Origin: Arthrobacter sp. OAP107
GTDB taxonomy: Bacteria > Actinomycetota > Actinomycetes > Actinomycetales > Micrococcaceae
NCBI RefSeq assembly: GCF_040546765.1
Contig: NZ_JBEPOK010000001.1
Span: 186,001 to 250,000, forward strand
Reading direction: 5' to 3'
Length of the DNA stretch: 64,000 nt
The first letter of the stretch is position 1. The number at the start of each line of letters is the position of its first letter. The notes below the pieces were generated by a model. That model had not been told where the DNA came from, searched no databases, and saw nothing but the letters and a program-made list of their open reading frames with translations. The position numbers were made by a program, and so were the translations under genes. Shown in pieces: positions 9,471 to 17,553 of this stretch.

Positions 9471-9746
9471 TCACAACCTTTCGTCAATACAAGCTTAGTC
9501 GAGCCGAAAAGGCACGCGGACGGGCGCAGAGCCAGCAGATTGCTCCGGGCGTGGAAGAGGGCAGCCAGACACGGCGCAGACTCTTGTGATCTGAAGAGAG
9601 TGGCAATCGGGCTACTGGTCTTACCTGTGAAGTACACACTTCGACGCAACCCTTCTTCGCACAGAAGCCATACAAGTCGGGCTCACTCTAGCCTATTGAC
9701 ATGTTTTATTCCTCAAGTCACAGTTATGATGGGGTTTGTGAATGTT

Positions 9747-9758
9747 TCTGGATCCAAA
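9747..9758. promoter_or_regulatory. palindromic TCTGGATCCAAA operator candidate
   Basis: Identical 12 bases to the site at 7227. It sits about 190 bp upstream of the MFS permease start and 280 bp from the divergent GntR start. Upstream of it, TTGACA at 9696 and TATGAT at 9725 resemble promoter boxes but are spaced too widely to pair with confidence. The gap 9471-9938 otherwise holds no gene. Confidence 0.5.
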
Positions 9759-9938
9759 GAGTTCCAATACTTCCTATCATCGGAGCTCTAACCCCGAAAC
9801 GCTGCGCGGCTCAATGTGGAGGATCGCGGCGATGGCGTTTCGGGACAGAGCCTTTGGCCTGGATCCCAGCCTCGCTAACTCACCATGAGCTGGCTAATGG
9901 CGCTGAAACGCGCCCGCCGGCAACGAAAGAAGGTAACA

Positions 9939-11300
9939 GTGGCACTGAACAACGCCACCGGGGTCCTCGACGGGACGCCGGGACTCGAACGAAGCACCAT
10001 GCGACTTGTAACGCGGCGCCTTGGTCTGCTCCTGTTCGTCGTCTACATCCTTAACTATCTCGACAGAACCAACATCGGGATCGCAAAAGATCATCTCCAG
10101 GCCTCCCTGGGGCTGAGCGAGGCGGCTTATGGGCTTGGCGCTGGCTTGTTCTTCATCGGCTATGTGTTGTTTGAAGTACCGAGCAACCTGATCCTCTACC
10201 GGGTCGGAGCGAGGCTATGGATTACACGCATCATGGTTACGTGGGGACTCGCAGCCATGGGCATGGCCTTCGTGCAAAATGAGATGGCTTTCTACATTCT
10301 CAGATTCCTGCTGGGTGCCGCGGAAGCCGGGCTCGTGCCGGGCGTGATCCTCTACCTCACGCAATGGATACCGTCCGCCCGCCGTGCCCGACTCATCGCG
10401 CTGTTCTATCTGGCCGTGCCGCTTTCATCAGCGTTCGGGTCCCCGTTGTCCGGCTGGCTGATGGGCTTCAATCCCTTCGGCGTCGAAGGTTGGCGCTTCA
10501 TGTTCTTCCTCGAAGGAATTCCTTGTTTGTTTGTCGCCGTGCTCGTACTTGCTTTCCTGACGGATAATCCCGCCCGTGCAAAGTGGCTTGACGAACGGCA
10601 ACGTACGTGGCTGACGGCGGCTTTGGCAAAGGAAAAGAGTGAAGAGGATACAACTCACCAGTCAGGGACGCTGCGCCAGGCGTTTATCAACCCTCGTGTA
10701 CTGGGCATGGCACTGGTGTTCTTTAGCATGATCATCCCTATCTACGCGCTGGCGTTTTTTCTTCCTGCGATCATCAAGCAGATGGGCACCTTCTCGATCC
10801 TTCAGGTAGGTTTCATCACTGCCGTTCCCTACATCTTCGCCTCTATCGGGATGTTCCTCATCTCCCGGCGATCCGACCGAACAGGGGAACGTGTGCTGCA
10901 TTATGTAGTACCGTCGGCCCTGGGCGCGGGTGGCCTGGTCATGGCTGCTCTGACTCTGGGTTCGGCACCCGCGGTTGCCATGGTCGGTTTCTGTATCGGC
11001 GCGATCGGGTGCCTCTCAACCCTCCCTGTATTTTGGTCCATCACTCCCCGGTTGCTCACCGGAGTGGCCGCAGCCGGAGGCATCGCCCTGGTCTGCGCCA
11101 TCGGGAACATAGCTGGTTTCGTTGCCCCCTACATGGTCGGTCTCATCCGCGGTGAAAATGCGACGGCAGCGTCGAGTTCACAAGCGATCCTGGTCAGTGC
11201 CGGCTTCTTGCTGGTCGCGGCCGTCGGCATGCTCCTTGTCGGCAAATCCCTGGGCAAGGAACACGCCCACAAGTCAGAAAGTAGCGCCAATGCATATTAG
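9939..11300 (+). CDS. MFS permease, anion:cation symporter (ACS) family
   Basis: Proton-linked uptake permease with about 12 membrane helices. The signature after the first helix, ILNYLDRTNIGIAKDHLQ, and FFIGYVLFEVPSNLILYRVGAR place it in the ACS (phthalate/tartrate/glucarate permease) group, whose yeast members include the pantothenate permease Fen2. I choose GTG at 9939 (AGAAGG five bases upstream), giving 453 residues. An upstream ATG at 9885 would only add a basic leader. The next gene overlaps its end by 11 bp, so transporter and DUF2520 protein are one operon. Substrate is inferred to be an organic anion; pantothenate or pantoate is my proposal from context. Confidence 0.88.
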   Translation: MALNNATGVLDGTPGLERSTMRLVTRRLGLLLFVVYILNYLDRTNIGIAKDHLQASLGLSEAAYGLGAGLFFIGYVLFEVPSNLILYRVGARLWITRIMVTWGLAAMGMAFVQNEMAFYILRFLLGAAEAGLVPGVILYLTQWIPSARRARLIALFYLAVPLSSAFGSPLSGWLMGFNPFGVEGWRFMFFLEGIPCLFVAVLVLAFLTDNPARAKWLDERQRTWLTAALAKEKSEEDTTHQSGTLRQAFINPRVLGMALVFFSMIIPIYALAFFLPAIIKQMGTFSILQVGFITAVPYIFASIGMFLISRRSDRTGERVLHYVVPSALGAGGLVMAALTLGSAPAVAMVGFCIGAIGCLSTLPVFWSITPRLLTGVAAAGGIALVCAIGNIAGFVAPYMVGLIRGENATAASSSQAILVSAGFLLVAAVGMLLVGKSLGKEHAHKSESSANAY

Positions 11301-12210
11301 TCAGCAGCACTCAATCGGCCTGGTTGGAGCGGGGAAGGTCGGCATCGTTCTCGCAACAGCGTTGGTTCGCGCAGGCCACACCGTGGTTTCCGTGTGGGAC
11401 CCATCACCAGCTGCCATAGAGGGGGCGCGGGAAACACTAGGGGACTTCCAGGCAGCGTCAACGGTGGCTGAAGCTACCGCCGGAGCCGACCTTGTACTTC
11501 TCGCCGTGCCCGACGACGTCCTGCAAGGCCTCGTCCAAGCCCTGGCCGCCGAGCGAAAAGACTGGCTCGGCGTCAACGTCGTTCACGTCAGCGGAAGATA
11601 CGGGGCTGCGGTGCTTAGCCCCCTGGGGGACCAGGGAGCCGCGGTGATTGCACTGCACCCGGCAATGGCTTTCAGCGGAGACCGCGACACGGAACTGAGC
11701 CGCATTACCGGTGCCCGTTTTGCCGTCACGGCAAATGATAGTGCGCGGAAGACTGCAGAAAGCCTCGTCCATGACATGGGCGGAATCCCCTTCAAGGTCG
11801 CCGAATCTGACCGGGTTCTGTACCACGCGGCTATGGCCCATGCCACCAATCACCTGGTCACCCTGATTGTTCAGTCATCGGCCATGCTCGCCAGCATTTC
11901 GGTCAACGACACCTCTGAAGTGCTTCGCCCGGCGCTGGCGGCAGCACTGGATAACGCCCTGCTGAAAGGCGCTGCCGGAGCCACCGGGCCGGTAGTGCGC
12001 GGTGACATCGGAACAGTCACTGAGCACATCCGTGCCCTCGCGGAACGAACGCCGGAAAGCCTTCCCGTGTACCGGGTGATGTCCGAAGCCGCAGCGGACA
12101 TCGCCCTAACCGCGGGACGCATCTCGGAAGAGGTAAAACAGCGGATTGAGCAGATAGTGGGCGTTCCCTCCAGCGGTCCCGAACCACTGCATGCCAGTCA
12201 TCGATCATAA
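11290..12210 (+). CDS. Rossmann-fold and DUF2520 domain protein, PanG-like ketopantoate reductase candidate
   Basis: 306 residues from the ATG at 11290, which overlaps the permease stop. The N-terminal NAD(P) motif GLVGAGKVGIVLATALVRAG is followed by LLAVPDDVLQGLVQAL and an HPAMAF segment, then a helical C-terminal domain with YHAAMAHATNHLVTL, the DUF2520 hallmark. In actinobacteria this family usually neighbours panC and panD. A related type in Francisella (PanG), as I recall it, reduces ketopantoate. Here it is coupled to a permease in a cluster that also holds panC, which suggests a role in pantoate redox chemistry, either making pantoate or oxidising it. Confidence 0.8.
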   Translation: MHISQQHSIGLVGAGKVGIVLATALVRAGHTVVSVWDPSPAAIEGARETLGDFQAASTVAEATAGADLVLLAVPDDVLQGLVQALAAERKDWLGVNVVHVSGRYGAAVLSPLGDQGAAVIALHPAMAFSGDRDTELSRITGARFAVTANDSARKTAESLVHDMGGIPFKVAESDRVLYHAAMAHATNHLVTLIVQSSAMLASISVNDTSEVLRPALAAALDNALLKGAAGATGPVVRGDIGTVTEHIRALAERTPESLPVYRVMSEAAADIALTAGRISEEVKQRIEQIVGVPSSGPEPLHASHRS

Positions 12211-12784
12211 ATTGGGTATTTCCTCGCCACCCGTCCGACGCCTGACGGACCTATCATCACCTGCCGGCACCCCAGCTGCCTTCTCGGCAAGACCAAGAGG
12301 AACGGGAATCTATCCTGGACGGGCCGCTCTAGGGGCGAATCAGCTCGGCGCCCCAACGAGGTTCACAACGACTTCTCGATAACGGTCGCCCGCACTCGTC
12401 CTAACGTTCACCTCAGCCCTATGGGGCGGATGCGGCGCAGCCGGATAGGCGCGGGGACAGGGACACTCCATCCTGCGTCCCGAGCAGCAACGGCCGGGCG
12501 CCCCACCACTAGGGCGTCCGGCCACCCTAGTGCTGAAAAACTACATACGTATGCACTCGTCACTGGCCGAGCCGTCAGAGGCGAGCCCATCGTTCCTTGC
12601 CAGCTCTATGAATTTGGTGGCCTCCGCGGGCCACCACCCGCTTTGGTTTCGCCGCCAAACCAAGATTTTGACCTCGTATATCAGCGGCCAAGTGAAACTG
12701 GCCACCAAAACAGACCAGGCGTACCGTGAAGGCGCCCTAACTCCAGACCACAACGGGGTATTCCTTTGCTGATGCCCAATACAC
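12211..12784. other. intergenic stretch without a recognisable gene
   Basis: 574 bp between the DUF2520 gene and the IS30 remnant. The only open frames are short and lack family features. Probably decayed mobile DNA, as both neighbours to the right are insertion sequences. Confidence 0.4.
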
Positions 12785-13270
12785 CTAAGGTCCTCGAGCG
12801 GGGACCGTACCCGACCGGCTCCGTCGGTGCTCGGCATTACTGAGCCGTTCGCGGACGGTAGTTGCCAGAGGGCTCATGAGTGTTCCGCGGATCTCCCTGC
12901 CTATGGTCCATGGGCTGCGTCCGAGCGCCTTGGCTATGGCACGGATGCTACGCCGGGCCTGCAGCAGGTCCGCGTTCGTAATCCGTTCGAACCCCGAAAG
13001 GAACCGGGCGGAGATCACTGTCGGCCTCTCATGTGAGATGGGAGCGTACTTCTTAGTGCCTCCGAACGGCAGCACGACCGTGTGACCGTGCCGCCTTCGC
13101 GTGCCCGAAGGATGGCTGATTCACGATCCGGAACGCTACGGAATTGCACATTCCCTGTTTCATCAGCTGATCATAATGAGCACGTGCAGCGTTCTTCGGA
13201 GGCGCTTTCCGGGACTTCCTTGGCCTTTCACCTCTGCCAATTGCAACTCCTAAATCACTCAGGTGTTGCA
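12785..13270 (-). pseudogene. 5' remnant of an IS30-family element with its terminal repeat
   Basis: Reading the minus strand from 13270, the tip TGCAACACC and a nearby GGAGTTGCAA mirror the left end of the IS30 element at 26161. Two frames then carry pieces of an actinobacterial IS30 transposase: AARAHYDQLMKQGMCNSVAFRIV, a frameshift, then KKYAPISHERPTVISARFLS and the HTH RRSIRAIAKALGRSPWTIGREI. Catalytic DDE parts are missing. An IS110 element begins 3-5 bp beyond the IS30 tip. Confidence 0.7.
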
Positions 13271-13275
13271 ACTGT

Positions 13276-13530
13276 GAGAGTTGTTTGTAGCTGGTCTGGG
13301 ACTGGCTGGCAGGATAAATATCGGCCGCTCCACCCCGTGGACGTGACTCATGTTGCAACTGACCCCAGGTGTCATTCGATCGACTTGTCCGTCCATCGGG
13401 GTGGTCCGGCCGGCACGCGTCCTGCCCACCTCGGTAGCTTGATCAGAAGATTGTCCGCCCGCTGCGGGGCGTGACCCCTCACAGTGCTGTTCCTTTGGTG
13501 ACCTCGACCCGGACTGGTGCCGGCCGGTGA
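13276..13530 (+). ncRNA. candidate IS110 bridge RNA (copy 1)
   Basis: Target-binding loop: stem CCACCCCG (13330-13337) with CGGGGTGG (13397-13404), extended by TGGAC/GTCCA. Its loop holds TGTTGCAACTG (13351-13361), identical over 11 nt to the left target flank at 13264-13274, and TCGACT (13380-13385), the reverse complement of AGTCGA across the right junction (14658-14663). Donor-binding loop: stem CCGGCCGGCAC (13406-13416) with GTGCCGGCCGG (13517-13527). It holds AGAAGA (13445-13450), matching the element's right end (14653-14658), and CTCACAG (13478-13484), the reverse complement of the left end CTGTGAG (13272-13278). The order target loop then donor loop, upstream of the transposase, agrees with the IS621 bridge RNA. 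Exact RNA ends are not known. Confidence 0.75.
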
Positions 13531-13565
13531 CGGCCATGATCACATCCGTGAAGAGGAAGGTACCA

Positions 13566-14645
13566 ATGACCGCCATGTCTATCGTCGCGCACGCCCACCC
13601 ATTTGTCGTGGGTGTCGACACGCACGCCCGAAACCACGTCTACGCTATCCTCGACGCCACCCACGGCGGACTCCTGGACACGCAGTCATTCCCCACCACC
13701 GCAGCCGGGATCAATCGGGCCATCAAATGGGTCGCACGCCGCACCAACGCCGACGCCGACACCCTCTGGGTCATCGAAGGAGCCGCATCCTACGGCGCGA
13801 TCCTCGCCGGCACCGCGGCAACCCACGGATTCCCAGTCGCCGAGGCGCCGCGCATGGATGCCAAGAAGCGCCGCGGCGTGGGCAAGTCCGATGCCCTGGA
13901 CGCCCACCGGATCGCCATGGCCGTTCTGCCACTGCCGGTGGACAAGCTGCGCCGACCACGCCTTCATGACGGGGTCCGCCAAGGCGTGCGGATCCTGGTC
14001 ACGGCGCGGGGATCGATGAGCAAGGACCGGACCCGGTCGGTCAACGCGCTCAACGCACTTGTGCGCGGCAACGACCTGGGCATCGATGCCCGCCAGAAGC
14101 TCACAAACGCCCAGATCACCGAGGTCTCAAAGTGGCGTACCCGCGAGGAAGAGCTTTCCTTGTCCATCGCCCGTGCCGAGGCCGTGCGGCTGGCCAAACA
14201 CGTCCTGGCGCTGGACGAGCAACTCACGCTCAACGAGAACCAGCTGGACGATCTGGTGAAGGTCAGCGAGGCCGCGCCGTTGCTGGAGGAGACGGGGTTC
14301 AGGGCGATCAGCGCTGCGAAGTGCCTCGCCGCGTGGTCGCACGAAGGCAGGGTCCGTAACGAGGCAGCATTTGCCTCCCTGGCTGGGGTAAACCCGATCC
14401 CCGCGTCCTCCGGGAACACTGTCCGGCACCGATTGAACCGAGGTGGTGACCGGTCCCTGAACAGTGCCTTGCACATGGTCGCGATCGTCAGGATGACCCA
14501 TGACGGCGAAACCCGCGAGTACGTGCAGAAGCGACGCGCCGAGGGTCGTACGGACAAGGAAATTCGTCGTTGCATCAAACGCTATCTGGCCCGCCGCGTC
14601 TACCGCGCGTTCAGCGCGGCGACAATAGGGATGAACGCGGCTTGA
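13566..14645 (+). CDS. IS110-family transposase (DEDD recombinase)
   Basis: 359 residues from the ATG at 13566, preceded by GAGGAAGG. RuvC-like DEDD N-terminal domain: Asp in FVVGVDTHARNHVY, Glu in LWVIEGAASYG, and Asp pair in GKSDALDAHRIA. C-terminal transposase-20 domain with SLAGVNPIPASSGNTVRHRL, where the serine of the SSG motif is the recombinase nucleophile, then RGGDRSLNSALHMVA. All catalytic residues appear present, so the enzyme is probably functional. It works with the RNA encoded upstream. Confidence 0.92.
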   Translation: MTAMSIVAHAHPFVVGVDTHARNHVYAILDATHGGLLDTQSFPTTAAGINRAIKWVARRTNADADTLWVIEGAASYGAILAGTAATHGFPVAEAPRMDAKKRRGVGKSDALDAHRIAMAVLPLPVDKLRRPRLHDGVRQGVRILVTARGSMSKDRTRSVNALNALVRGNDLGIDARQKLTNAQITEVSKWRTREEELSLSIARAEAVRLAKHVLALDEQLTLNENQLDDLVKVSEAAPLLEETGFRAISAAKCLAAWSHEGRVRNEAAFASLAGVNPIPASSGNTVRHRLNRGGDRSLNSALHMVAIVRMTHDGETREYVQKRRAEGRTDKEIRRCIKRYLARRVYRAFSAATIGMNAA

Positions 14646-14771
14646 CAGACATAGAAGAGTCGACCGCTGAACGCCAAGCCTTCACAATGGCTCATTTTTC
14701 GACCATCGTTGAAACCTCAGCCCGCAACTGCAATTTGTCATGCAGCCGTCGGCGCGGCGGGCAGGGCTGGG

Positions 14772-15275
14772 TCAGTCGGGGAGCGGAGTAGAACGTCCCC
14801 AGCCTAGGTCCCTCGTCAAATGGTCAAGAAGCGGCTGCACGCGATAGGGGAGGGGGGTCGACACCGTAAGGGTTGTATTCGTGTGTCTGACACCGGGGAT
14901 ATCGACCATCCTTGCTGCGGCAGCCTGAAGCTCCTGGAGTGTTGCGGATGCCACTCTTACCAATAGGTCTTCCCTGCCGGCCTGGGTCGTGACTTCGAGG
15001 ACCTCCGGGATCTGTCTGAGTGCTTCGACGACGGTGCTCAGCCGCCGCTGATCGAGTTCGAGACCGACAAATGCCTGCACGGGGATGCCGGCTGCCTCTA
15101 GGTCCACAACCGGCCTGTATCTCTGGAGCACACCCCGCTTTTCCAGACCTTGGAGTCGGGCCAGGACCGTGTTACGGGAGATGCTCAGTTGGGCGGCAAG
15201 GTCTGCGACGCCCGTACGGGCGTTGTTGTCGAGCCTCTTCAGGAGCTCTGAGTCGAGCCTGTCGATACTAATCAT
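14772..15275 (-). CDS. Lrp/AsnC family regulator
   Basis: Regulator of branched-chain amino acid type. From the ATG at 15275 it has 167 residues: an N-terminal HTH (RLDSELLKRLDNNARTGVAD, then LSISRNTVLARLQGLEKRG) and a C-terminal RAM ligand domain (VQAFVGLELDQRRLSTVVEAL, VTTQAGREDLLVRVASATL). An upstream in-frame ATG at 15320 would add 15 residues. It is divergent from the E1-beta stub and E2 gene, the position of BkdR regulators of branched-chain 2-oxoacid dehydrogenase, so it probably senses a branched amino or oxo acid and controls the cluster to 25.4 kb. Confidence 0.9.
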   Translation of the reverse strand: MISIDRLDSELLKRLDNNARTGVADLAAQLSISRNTVLARLQGLEKRGVLQRYRPVVDLEAAGIPVQAFVGLELDQRRLSTVVEALRQIPEVLEVTTQAGREDLLVRVASATLQELQAAAARMVDIPGVRHTNTTLTVSTPLPYRVQPLLDHLTRDLGWGRSTPLPD

Positions 15276-15605
15276 TTCGTCCAGCTGAATCGCGCAAAGT
15301 TTCCCCTCATCTATACCCAATGCTTAGTTAATTGCTAATAAGTTGACCACACCTACAGGCAGATCTCAAGATTATGCATCAGATCAATCAATATTGCCGA
15401 CAGGCAAGGGAGGCACCCGGTGTGTGACGTTTTGATGAGCGGCCCCAACGTGGCAGCGGACGATGCCTTCCACCTGGACCAGAGGCAGCTCAGTACCCAG
15501 GCGCGTCCAGCGTGCCCTGCCTGCCAAGCGACCATCTCCTGCCTTCACACCCGAAAAGGTTGCGGGATTTCGACATGCCTCTGATCCTGAACTACCTGTT
15601 GGTCA

Positions 15606-15875
15606 CGGTCGCTGTCTTCCATCGATGTTGCAACGATCATCGATTCCGGAGAGCGGACGGGGCGATTAACGGAGGCTCACGAGGCCTCTCGTAGCGCAGG
15701 CCTCGGGGGCGAGATCGCCTCCCGGCTGCAGGACGCGGCGTTCCACTCGTTGGAGGCCCACGTGATCAGGGTCATCGGATACGACACACCGTATCCGCCA
15801 AGCGGGCTCGAAGAAGAGTGGCTGCCCGGACTGGACCGAATCCTTGATGCGGTTGACCACAGCTTCAACTACTAA
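15606..15875 (+). pseudogene. 3' stub of 2-oxoacid dehydrogenase E1 beta subunit
   Basis: About 89 codons in one frame: RSLSSIDVATIIDSGERTGR, then EAHEASRSAGLGGEIASRL and IRVIGYDTPYPPSGLEEEW to the stop. This matches the C-terminal third of the complete E1-beta at 43446-44432 at most positions. Upstream the frame closes and the similarity ends, so E1-alpha and most of E1-beta have been deleted. The stub ends 15 bp before the E2 gene, showing that an E1-alpha/E1-beta/E2 operon once stood here. Confidence 0.88.
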
Positions 15876-15890
15876 CGGACGAGAAGAACC

Positions 15891-17216
15891 ATGAATGTAA
15901 AACATTTCGCCCTGCCGGACGTGGGTGAGGGCCTCACCGAGGCAGAAATCGTCACCTGGCTTGTAAAACGAGGCGACAAAGTCACGGTTAACCAGGCCAT
16001 CGTAGAGATCGAGACAGCAAAATCGCTGGTGGAACTCCCTTGCCCTTTTGCAGGTGAAGTCAGCGAATTGCTGGCCGAACAAGGTGAAACGGTTGATGTA
16101 GGACGACCAATCATCAGTATTGCGACTTCATCCCCTGAACCTGCTGACGGATCCGAAGGGCCAGGAAAGTCGCCACAGCCAAAAGCCGCCGCGGATGAGG
16201 AAGATCCCAAACTCCTGGTCGGCTATGGAGCACGTGAAATTCAAAGCAAACGACGTCGCTCCCGAACGGCCCCTGGCAGCGCTCTGGAAAGTTCAGCCGC
16301 TCAGCCCCCTGCCGAAACCGGGCGCCCAAAGGCGAGCCCGCCGGTCAGAAAACTGGCAAAAGACCTCGGCATGGATCTGCATGCCATCGAACCCACCGGC
16401 GCTGACGGAATACGCACCCGCGAAGACGTACTCCGCGCCCACGCAACCGACAACGGTGCCAGAAACGCCCCGATCGGTATCCTACAGGCACAAGCAAAGC
16501 CGGTCGCTGGCGACGACATCCGTATTCCAATCAAGGGAGTGCGGAAGCACACTGCGGCTGCCATGGTGCAGTCTGCATTCACAGCACCGCACGTCACGGA
16601 ATTCGTCACGGTCGACATTTCACGGACGCTGGCTTTGAAGTCGGAAATAGGCCGCCGCAGGGAGTTTGCGGACGTCAAGCTCACTCCGCTCGCCTTCGTC
16701 GCGCGCGCCTTCCTAAAAGCAATTCAGCGGACGCCAGAGGCGAACTCGAAGTGGGATGAGGCCGCGCAGGAAATCGTCCAGTTCCGCGAAGTTAACCTGG
16801 GCATCGCGGCAGCGACCCCGAGGGGGCTGATCGTGCCCAACATCAAGGGCGCCCAGTGCCTGGGTCTCGCTGAACTTGCGGCGGCGATCGGCGACCTGGC
16901 CTTGACAGCCCGGTCGGGCAAGACGGAGCAAGCGGCGATGACCAACGGCACAGTCACGATCACGAATATCGGTGTTTTCGGGATCGATACCGGCACACCA
17001 ATCCTCAACCCAGGGGAGGCCGCAATCCTGGCGGTAGGAACAGTTCGTCGGACCCCCTGGGTCGTAGAGGACGAACAAGGCGAAAGAATCGAGCCGCGAT
17101 CAGTCCTCCAACTGGCACTGTCCTTTGACCACCGGATCATGGATGGACAGCAGGGCTCACAACTCTTGGCAGACACAGCCGCGCTCCTCAGGGAACCCGG
17201 TCTGGCGCTGCTCTAA
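15891..17216 (+). CDS. 2-oxoacid dehydrogenase E2 (dihydrolipoyl acyltransferase)
   Basis: Core acyltransferase of the branched-chain 2-oxoacid or pyruvate dehydrogenase complex, 441 residues. Lipoyl domain at about 1-80 with Lys44 in IETAKSLVE as lipoylation site, a charged linker, E3/E1-binding domain at about 149-184 (PPVRKLAKDLGMDLHAIEPTG), and a catalytic domain ending in SFDHRIMDGQQGSQLL with His414 and Asp418 of the HxxxD motif. A single lipoyl domain and the Lrp neighbour favour a branched-chain substrate. Its own E1 is truncated; the E1 pair at 42.4-44.4 kb could supply partners. Confidence 0.92.
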   Translation: MNVKHFALPDVGEGLTEAEIVTWLVKRGDKVTVNQAIVEIETAKSLVELPCPFAGEVSELLAEQGETVDVGRPIISIATSSPEPADGSEGPGKSPQPKAAADEEDPKLLVGYGAREIQSKRRRSRTAPGSALESSAAQPPAETGRPKASPPVRKLAKDLGMDLHAIEPTGADGIRTREDVLRAHATDNGARNAPIGILQAQAKPVAGDDIRIPIKGVRKHTAAAMVQSAFTAPHVTEFVTVDISRTLALKSEIGRRREFADVKLTPLAFVARAFLKAIQRTPEANSKWDEAAQEIVQFREVNLGIAAATPRGLIVPNIKGAQCLGLAELAAAIGDLALTARSGKTEQAAMTNGTVTITNIGVFGIDTGTPILNPGEAAILAVGTVRRTPWVVEDEQGERIEPRSVLQLALSFDHRIMDGQQGSQLLADTAALLREPGLALL

Positions 17217-17375
17217 ACCACCCACAGCTAACAACCTAACTCCCGAGTACGGCCGCCACGACAAGGCCGCTCCCATGTGGCAGATGACCGACCATCCCGA
17301 TCGGATCGTCGGTTGAAGTCAGCCAACATCGACGCACTCTCCGAACAGATGTGACGACGGGTGAGTCTTTTTGCC

Positions 17376-17421
17376 GGCGGCAGTTTCCTTCGGCTCTCCC
17401 AAGGCGAAGGAAACTGCCGCC
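17376..17421. other. 17-bp perfect hairpin between E2 and acyl-CoA dehydrogenase genes
   Basis: GGCGGCAGTTTCCTTCG (17376-17392) pairs fully with CGAAGGAAACTGCCGCC (17405-17421) around a 12-base loop, in the 337-bp gap 17217-17553. No T-run follows on either strand, so it may be an RNA processing or partial termination signal rather than a simple terminator. Confidence 0.6.
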
Positions 17422-17553
17422 AGCTCGTGGACAAAGATCCGGGCTGGAAACGCTTCGTCCCATCGAACTTTCAAGTCCATAGGCAAGCTCCCCCGTGGCC
17501 GTGCCCGAACCGGAACCGTCAAACAACAAACCAAACGTCAGAGAAGAGGAACC

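Larger units (their letters stand above)
13274..14660 (+). mobile_element. IS110-family insertion sequence (copy 1)
   Basis: About 1.39 kb. Ends are inferred from guide matches: the left target flank TGTTGCAACT is followed by GT at 13274-13275, and the right end ATAGAAGA is followed by GT at 14659-14660, so GT is the likely core. As usual for this family there are no terminal inverted repeats. The left non-coding end is about 290 bp and carries a candidate bridge RNA; the right end after the transposase stop is only about 15 bp and begins with the same GCTTGACAGA as copy 2. Confidence 0.75.

Noticed and set aside
11122..11289. Upstream extension of the DUF2520 gene
   Set aside because: It reads through the permease 3' end in another frame with no similarity; the ATG at 11290 gives the normal N-terminus.
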